DNA of 16,303 bases from Candidatus Beckwithbacteria bacterium (GCA_012798485.1 JAAZND010000073.1:1-16303), one strand, 5' to 3'; counted from the stretch's first letter, positions 1 through 8,029 are shown. Notes: generated from the letters alone by a model not told the origin. Translations and numbers: made by a program.

Positions 1-233
1 GCAAGAGTAGTGGCATTTTCAAAATCAGAGAATTTTTTTATGTCGTTGACTCTATTTGACTCGTTGTCAGTAAATGCCTGGTGCATCTTGTCAGCATTTT
101 TACTAAAGAGATACGTCCGTACTGCTTCCCTAAATAGTTCGCTTCTGTTCCTTAGCTCAATCTCAGCCTGTTTATCAACCGCCTGCAATAAGTCGTCGGA
201 TAATGTTATGTTAATGACTTGATTTTTTCTCAT
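1..233 (-). CDS. Ribbon-helix-helix (CopG/Arc-type) DNA-binding protein, 3' end cut by window edge
   Basis: I translated the minus strand from an ATG at 233; the frame stays open to base 1, so the C-terminus lies outside the window. The visible 77 residues begin MRKNQVINITLSDDLLQAVD, continue through a stretch containing RNRSELFREAVRTYL, and end in a charged region. A short beta strand (QVINITLSDDLL), then a helix, then a second helix with the N/S-R-S-E-(L/F) turn is typical of ribbon-helix-helix repressors, where the strand contacts the DNA major groove. Members of this family are often antitoxins that repress their own operon, and a toxin gene would lie beyond the left edge; that is inference. 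The start is fixed by the promoter just upstream, whose -10 box ends seven bases before the ATG, leaving no room for a Shine-Dalgarno site. The + strand reading frame over the same bases is an antisense shadow. Confidence 0.82.
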   Translation of the reverse strand, partial: MRKNQVINITLSDDLLQAVDKQAEIELRNRSELFREAVRTYLFSKNADKMHQAFTDNESNRVNDIKKFSDFENATTL

Positions 234-239
234 AGAGAC

Positions 240-268
240 AGTGTACATACATGTGTGTACAATGTCAA
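240..268 (-). promoter_or_regulatory. Leaderless promoter with embedded palindromic operator for the ribbon-helix-helix gene
   Basis: On the minus strand a perfect -35 box TTGACA (268-263) is followed after 17 bases by TACACT (245-240). Transcription would start at about 233, on the A of the ATG. The spacer is filled by a near-perfect palindrome at 242-261, with TGTACA at both ends and 9 of 10 half-site positions matching. A dimeric repressor bound there would block RNA polymerase directly, which fits autoregulation by the gene product. Confidence 0.7.
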
Positions 269-305
269 TAGCTGTGTATGATCAATTCTCTTTTTTGTAC
301 TGTCT

Positions 306-396
306 CATTTGTCTCGTTTTACTCGAGTTATAGCGACGAAGGGGTTCCATACCGGCACTGCCAGCCAGGACAACTTTTGACTTTAAAGCTACTCCC
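306..396 (-). ncRNA. Candidate structured cis-regulatory RNA (weak yybP-ykoY-like resemblance)
   Basis: Bases 331-370 are about 62% GC, far above the surroundings, and no reading frame explains them. Read on the minus strand the segment begins GGGAGUAGC (396-388). Pairings include GGG (396-394) with CCC (343-341), GUU (374-372) with AAC (347-345), a CUGGC/GCCGG hairpin (368-364 with 356-352, 7-base loop) and a CUCG/CGAG hairpin (327-324 with 316-313). Two GAGAC motifs follow. A possible promoter lies just upstream: TTGAAT (430-425), then TTATAA (406-401), which puts the RNA 5' end near 394. The 5' GGGAGUAG and 3' GAGAC elements recall the yybP-ykoY Mn2+ riboswitch, but the rest is not a clear match and the next gene is the ribbon-helix-helix gene, which has its own promoter. 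It could instead be another RNA class or a remnant. Confidence 0.35.
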
Positions 397-461
397 TAAG
401 TTATAAATTTTAACCTTTCACAATATTCAAAAATGATTTTTTTGATAAAATTTAACAACAA

Positions 462-1249
462 ATGAATAGCTATAAACAGACTCTTAAATTAATCCTTATT
501 AAAGCTGGGAAAATAATTCTTTATAAAAAAATAAAGGTGGAGGAAAAGGAAAAAGATGAAATTGTTACTTCCGTAGATATTGCTGCTGATGATTTTATAA
601 TCAAGCAACTAAGTACAGAATATCCAAATATTCCGATATATTCAGAGGAAAAAGAAAATTATAAAAGCCAAAGTAAAACAAGGTGGATGGTTGATCCTTT
701 AGATGGAACTACTCCTTGGGTTTGGGGTAATTCTGGTTTTTCCATTTCAATTGCGTTGGAAAAATATGGAGACATCGTTGTGGGTGCAGTTTATGATCCG
801 GTTATGAAAGAATTTTTTTATGCTGAAAAAGGTAAAGGAGTGACTAGAAATGAAAACCCAATAAGATCAGCTATAAATGTTCCTTTAAAGGAAATGCTTA
901 TGGTAGTAGATTGGGGTAATAAAAAAGAAAAAAGGAAAGAAGGACTTAAGTATTTTAAACATTTTTTCTTCCTGAAATGTTTACCAGAAGAGTTTTACCT
1001 CAATTTGCCCCAGCATTAGGCCTATGTCGCATTGCCGAAGGCAGGATTCATGCCCTTGTTTGTAATGATACCTGGATTGAGGATTATTCAGCAGGGGCGC
1101 TTATTTTAAAAGAGGCAGGAGGATTTTGTAGTAATTTTTACCATACAGATAATTTTAATCATAGAGAATTTGGAATTATTGCAACTAATGAAAGATCAAC
1201 TCATCAACAAATTGTTAAATTTTTGAGAAGAGCTGGAGATTTTATATAA
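462..1249 (+). CDS. Inositol monophosphatase / CysQ-like phosphatase, interrupted by a -1 frameshift near 962-968
   Basis: This is a Mg2+-dependent sugar or nucleotide phosphatase of the inositol monophosphatase superfamily. The first frame (462-968) holds the metal-binding SEE glutamates, the signature DPLDGTTPW and the following beta strands with GAVYDP. The second frame (968-1249) holds GLCRIAEGRIHALV, then the C-terminal metal-site motif IEDYSAGALILKEAGG. Neither half is complete alone. Joining them at 962-968 restores a 262-residue protein of normal family length, reading HFFLPEMFTRRVLPQF across the joint. Left unshifted, the first frame stops at 1019. One missing T in the T6 run would explain it, as would sequencing error, a true mutation or recoding. 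The exact substrate cannot be told; DPLDGTTPW in place of the common DPIDGTTNF suggests a divergent subgroup. There is no Shine-Dalgarno site before the ATG. It converges with the response regulator gene. Confidence 0.85.
962..968 (+). other. Frameshift point: T_TTT_TTC heptamer in the phosphatase gene
   Basis: In the upstream frame the codons are CAT TTT TTC, so the bases form the slippery pattern X_XXY_YYZ (T TTT TTC). A -1 slip here continues CTT CCT GAA ATG in the frame that encodes the rest of the phosphatase. Adding one T to the run gives the same result. I see no strong downstream hairpin that would stimulate programmed slippage, so an indel is the simpler explanation. Confidence 0.6.
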
Positions 1250-1271
1250 TTTTTGGCAAATAAGTCTAGAT

Positions 1272-1658
1272 TTATTTTACGTCCTGTTTTTCCAGAATTT
1301 CCGTCACAGTTTCAAACAATACACGATTATCAACTGGCTTGGTCAAAAATTTATCAGGTTGATAATGAAGCTTAACTTCCTTAGCTGTAGCTCTATCGGT
1401 TTTGGCTGTCAAAATAATTACCGAAATTTCAGAATTGATCACTTTGATTTCGTTACAAAGAGTATAGCCATCAACTTCTGGCATCATCAGATCAACAATA
1501 GCCAGTTCTGGTGATTTTTTAGTTATAATTTCCAAGGCTTCTCGTCCATTGGCAGCTTCAAAAACTTTATATCCGAGTTTTTTACCTTTACTTTCAATTA
1601 ATAATTTTACGGCTTTGCGTAAAGGTTCATGATCATCAACTACGAGGATTTTTTTCAT
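1272..1658 (-). CDS. Single-domain response regulator (CheY-like receiver)
   Basis: This is a stand-alone receiver domain of 128 residues with no output domain. The acidic pair D8/D9 in VVDD, the phospho-acceptor D56 in IVDLMMP, the switch T84 in ILTAKT and the conserved K107 in LTKP are all present, so it should accept a phosphoryl group. It reads away from the three-gene sensor operon that starts at 1799, with which it shares a 140-bp intergenic region. It is therefore a good candidate for the partner of the histidine kinase at 5093-7036. Like CheY or Spo0F it would act by protein contact or as a relay. A good promoter lies upstream and leaves a 5' leader of about 55 bases that contains an inverted repeat. 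The insert GKKLGYK after helix 1 makes it slightly longer than CheY. Confidence 0.93.
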   Translation of the reverse strand: MKKILVVDDHEPLRKAVKLLIESKGKKLGYKVFEAANGREALEIITKKSPELAIVDLMMPEVDGYTLCNEIKVINSEISVIILTAKTDRATAKEVKLHYQPDKFLTKPVDNRVLFETVTEILEKQDVK

Positions 1659-1664
1659 TTTTTC

Positions 1665-1684
1665 TCTATATTTTGCAATATAGA
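1665..1684 (-). repeat. Inverted repeat in the leader of the response regulator gene
   Basis: Eight-base arms tctatatt and aatataga flank the four-base centre ttgc, starting six bases upstream of the ATG. In RNA this would be a weak AU hairpin close to the ribosome-binding region; in DNA it could be an operator. No function is shown. Confidence 0.4.
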
Positions 1685-1718
1685 TTAAGAAATTAAATAA
1701 ATATATTTGCTACATATT

Positions 1719-1747
1719 AATATAACCTTTTAACATAGATTGTTCAA
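1719..1747 (-). promoter_or_regulatory. Promoter of the response regulator gene
   Basis: On the minus strand TTGAAC (1747-1742) is followed after exactly 17 bases by TATATT (1724-1719). Both boxes are close to the sigma-70 consensus. Transcription would start near 1712, giving a leader of about 55 bases. Unlike several neighbours, this gene has a normal leader with a weak GAG ribosome-binding site. Confidence 0.55.
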
Positions 1748-1798
1748 GGTTTAATCTTTCTAAAACAATGAAAATCCTTTATTATATATTATATAAAT

Positions 1799-3820
1799 AT
1801 GCTGCCCGATGAAAATAATAATTTAAATACGTCTGATTCTACTTGCTTTTGGGAACTAGCTGAAGAATGGTTTTGGAAAATTGACGCTTCTGGTCTACTT
1901 ATAGCAGTTTCCCCTAACGCCGAAAGAATTACCGGATATAAAATTTCCCAAATGATTGGCAAACCTCTGTTTAATTTTGTTGACTCAACACAACTTTCTC
2001 ATTACCAAAAAGTTTTTACCAGAATCTCTGTCACTAAAAAAGATTTTAAGGAAATAGAGACAATTTTACTTTATAAAAATAAAAAAGCTTTTGTTGAAAT
2101 CAGCGGCAAAGCTATTTTAGGTTCTTATTATGAGTTTTTAGGAGTCAGTGGGATTTGCCGTGATATTTCCAAGTATGGATTGTTAGAGAAACAAATTGAA
2201 CAGGAGAGAGAAAAATATATGATTCTTTCACAATTAACTTCAGAAGCCTTAGTGATTCATAGTCAAGGTCAAATATTAGAAGTAAATAATACTTTTTTGC
2301 ATATGTTTGCCTATCATTCAGCCGAAGAAGTTATCGGCAAAAACCCTTTAGTTTTAATAGCTCCAGAGTCAAAAGATGATGTTAATAAACATATAAATAG
2401 TAATTTTTTTGGTAAATATGAATTTACTGCTATTACTAAAGACAAAAAATTATTTTTTGTTGAAACCAATATTAAACAAATTAAATATGAAAATAAAAAT
2501 GCAAGACTAGTTTGTATAAGAAATATTACCAAGGAAAAATTGGCAGATGAGGAATTAAGTGCAAGTGAAGAAAGATTTAGAGCAATAACAGCGATGGCAC
2601 AGGATATTATTATACTTTTAGATCAAAAACAACGTATTGTTTTTTGTAATCCAGCACTTGAAAATATCTTAGGCTATACAGAAGAAGAGATTAAAGGAAT
2701 AAAATTAAATAAATTGGTAAGACATGGAGACAGTCAAGCAAAAGTAGTAATTCCTAATTCTGGAAGATTGATAGAATTACAAATTATCAAAAAAGATAAA
2801 ACCAAAATTTATATAGAGCTTTCTATTTCTCCAGTAAAATTGAAAGGAGAGTTGTATTTCGTAGTGATTATTCACGATATTAATCGTCGCAAGAATAATG
2901 AACAACTCATTAAAGATCAGAATAATTATTTGGAATCTTTGATAGATAGTTTACCAATTGCTGTTTTTGGCAAAAATCCTGTGACAAGAGAATTTACTAT
3001 CTGGAATAAAAAAGCTGAAGAATTATTTGGTTTAGAAAAAATTAAAGTTATTGGAAAAAGTGATTATGACTTTTTCCCCAAAAAACAAGCAGATTATTTT
3101 CATAAAGTTGATAGTGAGGTAATTCGAAAGCGAAAAATTTTAGATATTCCAGAAGAAGAAGCTAATTCTAGTTATTTAGGGAAAAGATTACTGCATACTA
3201 TTAAAGTGCCAATTGTAAATGAACAGAATCAAGTAAGTTCATTATTGGCTATTTCTGAAGATATTACTGCTCGTCGTCAAGAGGAGGAGGCTTTATTTTT
3301 TGAAAAGGAATACCTCGATATTACTTTGCGTTCTATTGGTGACGGGGTGATTACTACTGATGTTGATAGCAAAATAACACATATTAATCAAGTTGGAGAG
3401 GTAATGACTGGCTGGAAAGAAAGTGAAGCTCAAGGTAAGCCCTTTGCAGAAATTTTTAATATTATCAAAGAAGATACAGGAGAAAAAGTCTCTGATCCAG
3501 TCAGGACAGTTTTAACTACAGGGGAAACATTAGAAATGGCTAATCATACTCAATTGATTGCAAAAAATGGAAAGAAAACAAGCATTGCTAATAGTTGTGC
3601 CCCAATTAAAGACTATGGAGGTAAGATTAAAGGGGCGGTTTTGGTTTTTCGAGATGTTACTACCAAAAAACTTTTACAGGAAAAACTTTTAAAACAGGTT
3701 GACTTACTTAAACGTTTTAAGAATGTAGCAATTGATAATATCTTGACTATGAAACAACTAGAGCAGGAAAATATCGAATTAAAAAATAAACTTAGGAAAA
3801 AAAATGAAAGTTCAATATAA
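1799..3820 (+). CDS. Multi-PAS sensor protein without kinase domain
   Basis: This is a soluble protein of 673 residues with about five PAS/PAC units: roughly 12-130, 143-250, 257-368, 376-495 and 500-625. Each begins with a typical core such as WFWKIDASGLLIAVSPNAER, IIILLDQKQRIVFCNPALEN or GVITTDVDSKITHINQVGEV. Three end in the PAC-like SGICRDIS, LAISEDIT and VFRDVT strands. The last 45 residues form a charged coiled coil ending in KLRKKNESSI. No HisKA, HATPase, GGDEF or receiver domain follows, so it cannot signal alone. The next gene starts inside its last codons, so the two are translationally coupled and likely made in equal amounts. I infer that it brings cytoplasmic ligand, redox or light sensing to the kinase two genes downstream, through coiled-coil contacts. 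There is no Shine-Dalgarno site before the ATG; a TATATT box at 1785-1790 would allow a near-leaderless mRNA. Confidence 0.9.
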   Translation: MLPDENNNLNTSDSTCFWELAEEWFWKIDASGLLIAVSPNAERITGYKISQMIGKPLFNFVDSTQLSHYQKVFTRISVTKKDFKEIETILLYKNKKAFVEISGKAILGSYYEFLGVSGICRDISKYGLLEKQIEQEREKYMILSQLTSEALVIHSQGQILEVNNTFLHMFAYHSAEEVIGKNPLVLIAPESKDDVNKHINSNFFGKYEFTAITKDKKLFFVETNIKQIKYENKNARLVCIRNITKEKLADEELSASEERFRAITAMAQDIIILLDQKQRIVFCNPALENILGYTEEEIKGIKLNKLVRHGDSQAKVVIPNSGRLIELQIIKKDKTKIYIELSISPVKLKGELYFVVIIHDINRRKNNEQLIKDQNNYLESLIDSLPIAVFGKNPVTREFTIWNKKAEELFGLEKIKVIGKSDYDFFPKKQADYFHKVDSEVIRKRKILDIPEEEANSSYLGKRLLHTIKVPIVNEQNQVSSLLAISEDITARRQEEEALFFEKEYLDITLRSIGDGVITTDVDSKITHINQVGEVMTGWKESEAQGKPFAEIFNIIKEDTGEKVSDPVRTVLTTGETLEMANHTQLIAKNGKKTSIANSCAPIKDYGGKIKGAVLVFRDVTTKKLLQEKLLKQVDLLKRFKNVAIDNILTMKQLEQENIELKNKLRKKNESSI

Positions 3821-5096
3821 ATTAACCATAATCATTCTCCTAATTCTTTGGATAAGTATAGCTATTCTTTCTTTTTCTTCAAATTATTTAGCACAAAAAA
3901 CTCTTGAAAAAAACGTTGAAGATCAAATAGTAGATGTAACCACTTTTAAAGAGATTCAAATCAACAAATTTATTAATAGTGTTCAAAAACAACTACAAGA
4001 TATTGCTAATGTTGGGATGGCTTCTGATTACTTATTTCAATTTCATAATTCTTTAGAAGAAAAATTAAATATGGCAGCAGAAGAAAATGAGAAAATAGCC
4101 GAAGCCTCAGTTTCAGCTTTTTTGAAAGAAAAGATTCTTTTTACAAATTTTTCCGAAATATCCATTCTGACAGAAAAAGGGAAAATAGATATTACCACCA
4201 ATGATAAGCTGGTTGATCAATATACTACTAATGAAAAATTCTATATTGAAGGCAAAAAAGATATTTATGTTGAAATAAAAAATTATAATCAAGAATTTAA
4301 TAATAAAGAAATTTTAATTGCTATACCAGTTAAATTAAGACAATCAGAGGATCGAGCAGTTATAATAGGTAAAGTTCCTTTAAATAATTTAAATGATATT
4401 ATTTTGGAAAGAACTGGCCTAGATACTAGTGGCAGAAGTTATTTAGTTGATATTGATAAAAATTTATTGACTTTTGTAGATAATAATCAGCAACCACCAA
4501 CAGAAATGAAAGATGTTAAAGTTGAGTCCGAAATTATTGATTTATGTATTAAACATAAATCTGAGAATCCATTAGTTTTAAAGGATTATCTTAATTTTGA
4601 GCATAAATCAGTTATAGGAACTTATCATTGGTTGCCTTCGATCAATGCTTGTTTAATTACTGAAATAAATAGAGATGAAGCGTTAAATATAGTAAAGATT
4701 ATCAATCAATCAATCAGAACCCATAGTCTAGTAATTACGATAATCGTAGCTTTTTTGGTTTGGCTGTTTGCTAAATTTATGACTAAAAGAGTATCAATCT
4801 TAAAAGAGCAGGTTGAAGCAGTGGCAAAAGGAAATTTTGATCAAGTCATCAAGGTCAGCCAAAAAGATGAAATTAGTGATTTAGCTAAATCTTTTGATAA
4901 GCTGCGTTTAGAAATTAAGAATTTGAAGAAAAGCCTTGAAGATCAGGTGCAGCAAGGTAGTAAAGAATTAAATAAAAAACTAGTAGACTTGGAAAAAATG
5001 AGAGATTTGATGGTCGATTCAGAAATTTATGCAGAAAAGATGAGACTAGAAAATGAAAAATTAATGCTACAACTTAAGAAAAGGAAGGGAAAATGA
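3804..5096 (+). CDS. Cache-HAMP membrane sensor protein without output domain
   Basis: This 430-residue protein has transmembrane helix 1 at about 7-28, an extracytoplasmic double-Cache-like region at about 32-300 and transmembrane helix 2 at about 306-327. A HAMP domain (about 328-382, with KGNFDQVIKVSQKDEISDLA) follows, and then a long charged coiled coil to the end. The layout is that of a chemoreceptor or sensor kinase cut off after HAMP: neither a methyl-accepting domain nor a kinase follows. The start is supported by an AGGA site at 3794-3797, six bases before the ATG, and by a 17-bp overlap with the upstream gene. It probably detects a small extracellular molecule and passes the signal through its coiled coil to the kinase encoded immediately downstream, with which it overlaps in ATGA. 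Partnership with the kinase is inference from gene order. Confidence 0.88.
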   Translation: MKVQYKLTIIILLILWISIAILSFSSNYLAQKTLEKNVEDQIVDVTTFKEIQINKFINSVQKQLQDIANVGMASDYLFQFHNSLEEKLNMAAEENEKIAEASVSAFLKEKILFTNFSEISILTEKGKIDITTNDKLVDQYTTNEKFYIEGKKDIYVEIKNYNQEFNNKEILIAIPVKLRQSEDRAVIIGKVPLNNLNDIILERTGLDTSGRSYLVDIDKNLLTFVDNNQQPPTEMKDVKVESEIIDLCIKHKSENPLVLKDYLNFEHKSVIGTYHWLPSINACLITEINRDEALNIVKIINQSIRTHSLVITIIVAFLVWLFAKFMTKRVSILKEQVEAVAKGNFDQVIKVSQKDEISDLAKSFDKLRLEIKNLKKSLEDQVQQGSKELNKKLVDLEKMRDLMVDSEIYAEKMRLENEKLMLQLKKRKGK

Positions 5097-7036
5097 AAAT
5101 TATTAATCGTTTAACTATCAGTTTTATTATCATGGGTTTATTCCTCGTCTTTTGCTTGTCTGTTTTTATTTACACTATTGTCAATTTAAATTTTAACCAA
5201 CTGGAGAATTCCTATATTGAGCGAAATGTTAATCGAGTAAAAGAGTTAATTGACGATAAAATTGCTAATTTGGATATTTTAGCTAAAGACTGGGCGTATT
5301 GGAATGATCTTTATGCCTATACTACTTACGAAAACCCTGAGTTTACAAAAGGCAATTTAATCCCAGAAAATTTTTCCAATAATATGAAGATTGATATGTT
5401 TATTATTGTTGATTATAACGGTAATCTAGTTTATAGCTGGGATAGCTTTAGTAATATAATAAGAGAAGCAAGTGGGAATGCTTTGAAAAAAAATCTTCCT
5501 CCTCCCTTTATCCCCTCTTTAATCTCACTAGGCATAAATAAAGAAGGAATTTCCGGTTTGGTTGTTTCTGTTAATGGCAATCAATTTTTAACATTAGCTG
5601 TAAGACCAATTTTGCATTCAGATGAAACTGGTCCGGTTGCGGGCTATCTGATTATGGGAAGAGACTTAAGTACAAGAGAAATAAATGATATTGAAAAACT
5701 GAGCAAACTGGAAATTAAATTTGAAAAATATGACGATAAAACAATTCAAGATATTAAGAGAAAAGCTTTAAACTTAAATAATATTTTTATTACTAAACAA
5801 TGGCAGACTACTAATAATTATTTTGTCCAGGATGATATTTTTGGACAAAAAGCTTTAATTTTTGAAGTTCTCTATAAAAGAGATATCTATCAGCAAGGGG
5901 TCCAGACTTTTTATTCAATTATGCTGATCATTGTTATTTTGACTGTAGTTTTAGCTATTTTTATGTTTATTTTTAATCAAAAATTATTTGGAGATTTGCT
6001 GTCAAGAATTTATGCGCTCAAAAAAGCTTCAGAAAGCATAATTGACGACAAGTTTGAAGTTAACAATAATTCTTATTTTGCAATTTTAAATAAAAACGAT
6101 GAGCTGGGTGAATTAGCTCAATCTTTTGAAAAAATGCGTATGTTTATTAAACAAACCAATGCTAATTTGCAAAATCTTGTGGCTCAAAAGACCAAAGAAG
6201 TGGAAGAAAAACTTGCTAAAGAAGAAAAAACAACTGAAGCAATGCTTTATCTTCTAGAAAGATCTAAAAAGACCAATATTGCTTTACAGGAAAAGGAAAG
6301 ATTAGTAGAAAAGGCTAATCGCGATTTGATTAAATTAGACAGACTCAAAAATGATTTTTTAAGCAATGTAAATCATGAACTACGCACTCCTTTAACTTCG
6401 ATCAAAATGTATAACCAAATGCTTTATGATGAAGATTTGGGTTCGGTAAGCCCTGAACAAAAAGATGCCTTGAAAGAAATTCTTGAAGCCTCTGATCATT
6501 TACTCGAAATTATTAAAAATATTTTAGCCTTTAAAAAACTGGAGGATGGGAAAACGGAGTTTGTTTTTAGTGAAAACAAAATGGATGAAGTAGTTGATAG
6601 TGTTAATACCAATCTTAAAGCTTTTATTCAGGAATCAGCAGTAGAAGTGAACTTTGTAGGTGCGTCTCAGATCCCAGTTTTTAAATTTGATAAAATTAAA
6701 ATAATTGAAGCTTTGCAAAATTTGATTAGTAATGCAATTAAATATAATCGAGATCATAATCCCATTAAAGTAGTTTTTGCCAAAAAAATTGAAAAAACTG
6801 GAGAGTTTTGCGAAATCCAAGTGATTGATCATGGTGTTGGAATTAAGCCTGAAAACCAAAAGAACCTATTCAAAAAATTTTACCGAGTGGAATCAAATCT
6901 TACGCAAACGACCGAAGGCACCGGCTTAGGCTTAAGTATTACTAAAGATATTATTCTGGCTCATAAGGGAGAGATTATGATTAAAAGTAAATATGGAGAA
7001 GGCACAACCTTTATTATTACCTTGCCCATGAGATAG
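5093..7036 (+). CDS. CHASE4-HAMP sensor histidine kinase
   Basis: This is an inner-membrane histidine kinase of 647 residues. Transmembrane helix 1 is at about 8-30 and an extracytoplasmic CHASE4-type domain at about 38-250, with the typical DWAYWNDLYAY followed by an NPEF loop. Transmembrane helix 2 is at about 274-296, a HAMP-like linker at about 297-355 and a coiled coil to about 410. HisKA carries the phospho-accepting H428 in VNHELRTPL. The HATPase domain has an N box (LISNAIKYN), a G1 box (DHGVGI), an F box (KKFYRVE) and a G2 box (GTGLGLSI), all intact. It is the only catalytic member of the three-gene operon. The ATG overlaps the previous stop as ATGA and has a strong AAGGAAGGGA ribosome-binding site at 5081-5090. 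The divergent receiver protein at 1272-1658 is the likely phosphoryl acceptor, since no response regulator lies downstream. Confidence 0.95.
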   Translation: MKIINRLTISFIIMGLFLVFCLSVFIYTIVNLNFNQLENSYIERNVNRVKELIDDKIANLDILAKDWAYWNDLYAYTTYENPEFTKGNLIPENFSNNMKIDMFIIVDYNGNLVYSWDSFSNIIREASGNALKKNLPPPFIPSLISLGINKEGISGLVVSVNGNQFLTLAVRPILHSDETGPVAGYLIMGRDLSTREINDIEKLSKLEIKFEKYDDKTIQDIKRKALNLNNIFITKQWQTTNNYFVQDDIFGQKALIFEVLYKRDIYQQGVQTFYSIMLIIVILTVVLAIFMFIFNQKLFGDLLSRIYALKKASESIIDDKFEVNNNSYFAILNKNDELGELAQSFEKMRMFIKQTNANLQNLVAQKTKEVEEKLAKEEKTTEAMLYLLERSKKTNIALQEKERLVEKANRDLIKLDRLKNDFLSNVNHELRTPLTSIKMYNQMLYDEDLGSVSPEQKDALKEILEASDHLLEIIKNILAFKKLEDGKTEFVFSENKMDEVVDSVNTNLKAFIQESAVEVNFVGASQIPVFKFDKIKIIEALQNLISNAIKYNRDHNPIKVVFAKKIEKTGEFCEIQVIDHGVGIKPENQKNLFKKFYRVESNLTQTTEGTGLGLSITKDIILAHKGEIMIKSKYGEGTTFIITLPMR

Positions 7037-7096
7037 TTTACTTAAAGTATTATCAAGATTTTTTAACTTAACTTACTTTCGCTATTAGTTTGTTGT

Positions 7097-8029
7097 ATGT
7101 TTATAAAAAATTTCGCTTACAGTCGCGGTTTATTTATTAGGCTTTTGATTTTTTTTCTATTTTGGCAAATAATACTTCCTTTATTTTTCTTTTTAATTAA
7201 AGACATTTTCCGTTTACAGAATTATGCTAAGTTTTCCTACCCCACTATTGTTACTCCAGCTATTTTTTTGCTATTTGTTATTTTTTATTTTCAGGATTTA
7301 AAAAAATTTATTTTTTCACAAAACAAACTGCAGACTTTATTTTTTTCTCTTTTTGCTTTTACCTTTCTTATTTTTTATTTGTCTTTGTATGAAATAGCTA
7401 AATATTTAATGCTTACTTTTTATTTGACTGCTAATTGGTTTTATTTAATTTTAGTTTATGGAAGCTTGACGGCAATTTATTTTTTTGCTTTTGCAGCTAT
7501 TTTTGGTTGTAAGTTTTTGAAGACTTTTCAAAAATTAATTTATCTTTTTTTTGCTTTCAATATTTTGTATTACGGTCTGTTTTTTCTTTTGTTTCCTTAT
7601 TGGGAGTTTTTTTCTAAAATTACCGGTATTTTAGTCTTTCCGCTTTTAAAAATTTTTTACCCGACTTCGCAAATGATGATAAGTGGTAATCAAGTTGGTC
7701 TAAAAATAAATAATTTTTCTGTTGGCTTGGGAGAAGCTTGTTCTGGCACCATGCTGATTTTACTGTTTATCGTTTTGTATGGAGTTTTTTGTTTTTTAAA
7801 GCCAGAAAAAATTAATTTTAAAAAAGGTTTAGTTTTTCTTTTTTTAGGCACAATATTAGCTTTTTTACTAAATGTATTGCGTGTTTTTTTTCTTATGCTA
7901 ATTGGGGTTAATAATCCTAATTTTGCGATGCATCTTTTTCATAACAATGCAACATGGGTTTTATTTGTTTCTTATTTTTGGCTATATCTTCTTGGTACTT
8001 ACAAACTTATTCTAAAGAGAAAATCTTAA
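7097..8029 (+). CDS. Exosortase/archaeosortase family protein
   Basis: This is a very hydrophobic protein of 310 residues with about eight membrane helices. Exosortases are membrane transpeptidases that recognise a C-terminal signal (PEP-CTERM or related) on exported proteins, cut it and help attach or release the protein. The conserved catalytic set is visible: Cys215 in GEACSG, Arg262 in NVLRVF, and a histidine in HLFH (279 or 282). Order and spacing fit the family. The gene ends inside the 3' end of the convergent DUF2341 gene, whose product has a tail that could be its substrate. There is no Shine-Dalgarno site, and a TATTAG box at 7083-7088 would give a very short leader. It could also be transcribed by read-through from the kinase operon 60 bp upstream. 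I cannot place it in a named Xrt subtype. Confidence 0.87.
   Translation: MFIKNFAYSRGLFIRLLIFFLFWQIILPLFFFLIKDIFRLQNYAKFSYPTIVTPAIFLLFVIFYFQDLKKFIFSQNKLQTLFFSLFAFTFLIFYLSLYEIAKYLMLTFYLTANWFYLILVYGSLTAIYFFAFAAIFGCKFLKTFQKLIYLFFAFNILYYGLFFLLFPYWEFFSKITGILVFPLLKIFYPTSQMMISGNQVGLKINNFSVGLGEACSGTMLILLFIVLYGVFCFLKPEKINFKKGLVFLFLGTILAFLLNVLRVFFLMLIGVNNPNFAMHLFHNNATWVLFVSYFWLYLLGTYKLILKRKS

Noticed and set aside
10..222. A 70-residue frame on the + strand at the left edge
   Set aside because: It lies antisense to the ribbon-helix-helix gene, which has family motifs and a good promoter on the minus strand.
331..400. tRNA-like segment or attachment site in the GC-rich island
   Set aside because: No cloverleaf, T-arm motif or CCA end can be drawn, and no direct repeats or integrase gene are nearby.
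977..1249. A separate small gene starting at the ATG at 977
   Set aside because: Its sequence is the missing C-terminal third of the phosphatase encoded just before it, and homology-like sequence continues upstream of 977 in the same frame.
1768..1812. Short upstream frame of 14 codons overlapping the start of the multi-PAS gene
   Set aside because: It has no ribosome-binding site and its codons are simply AT-rich leader sequence; chance is sufficient.
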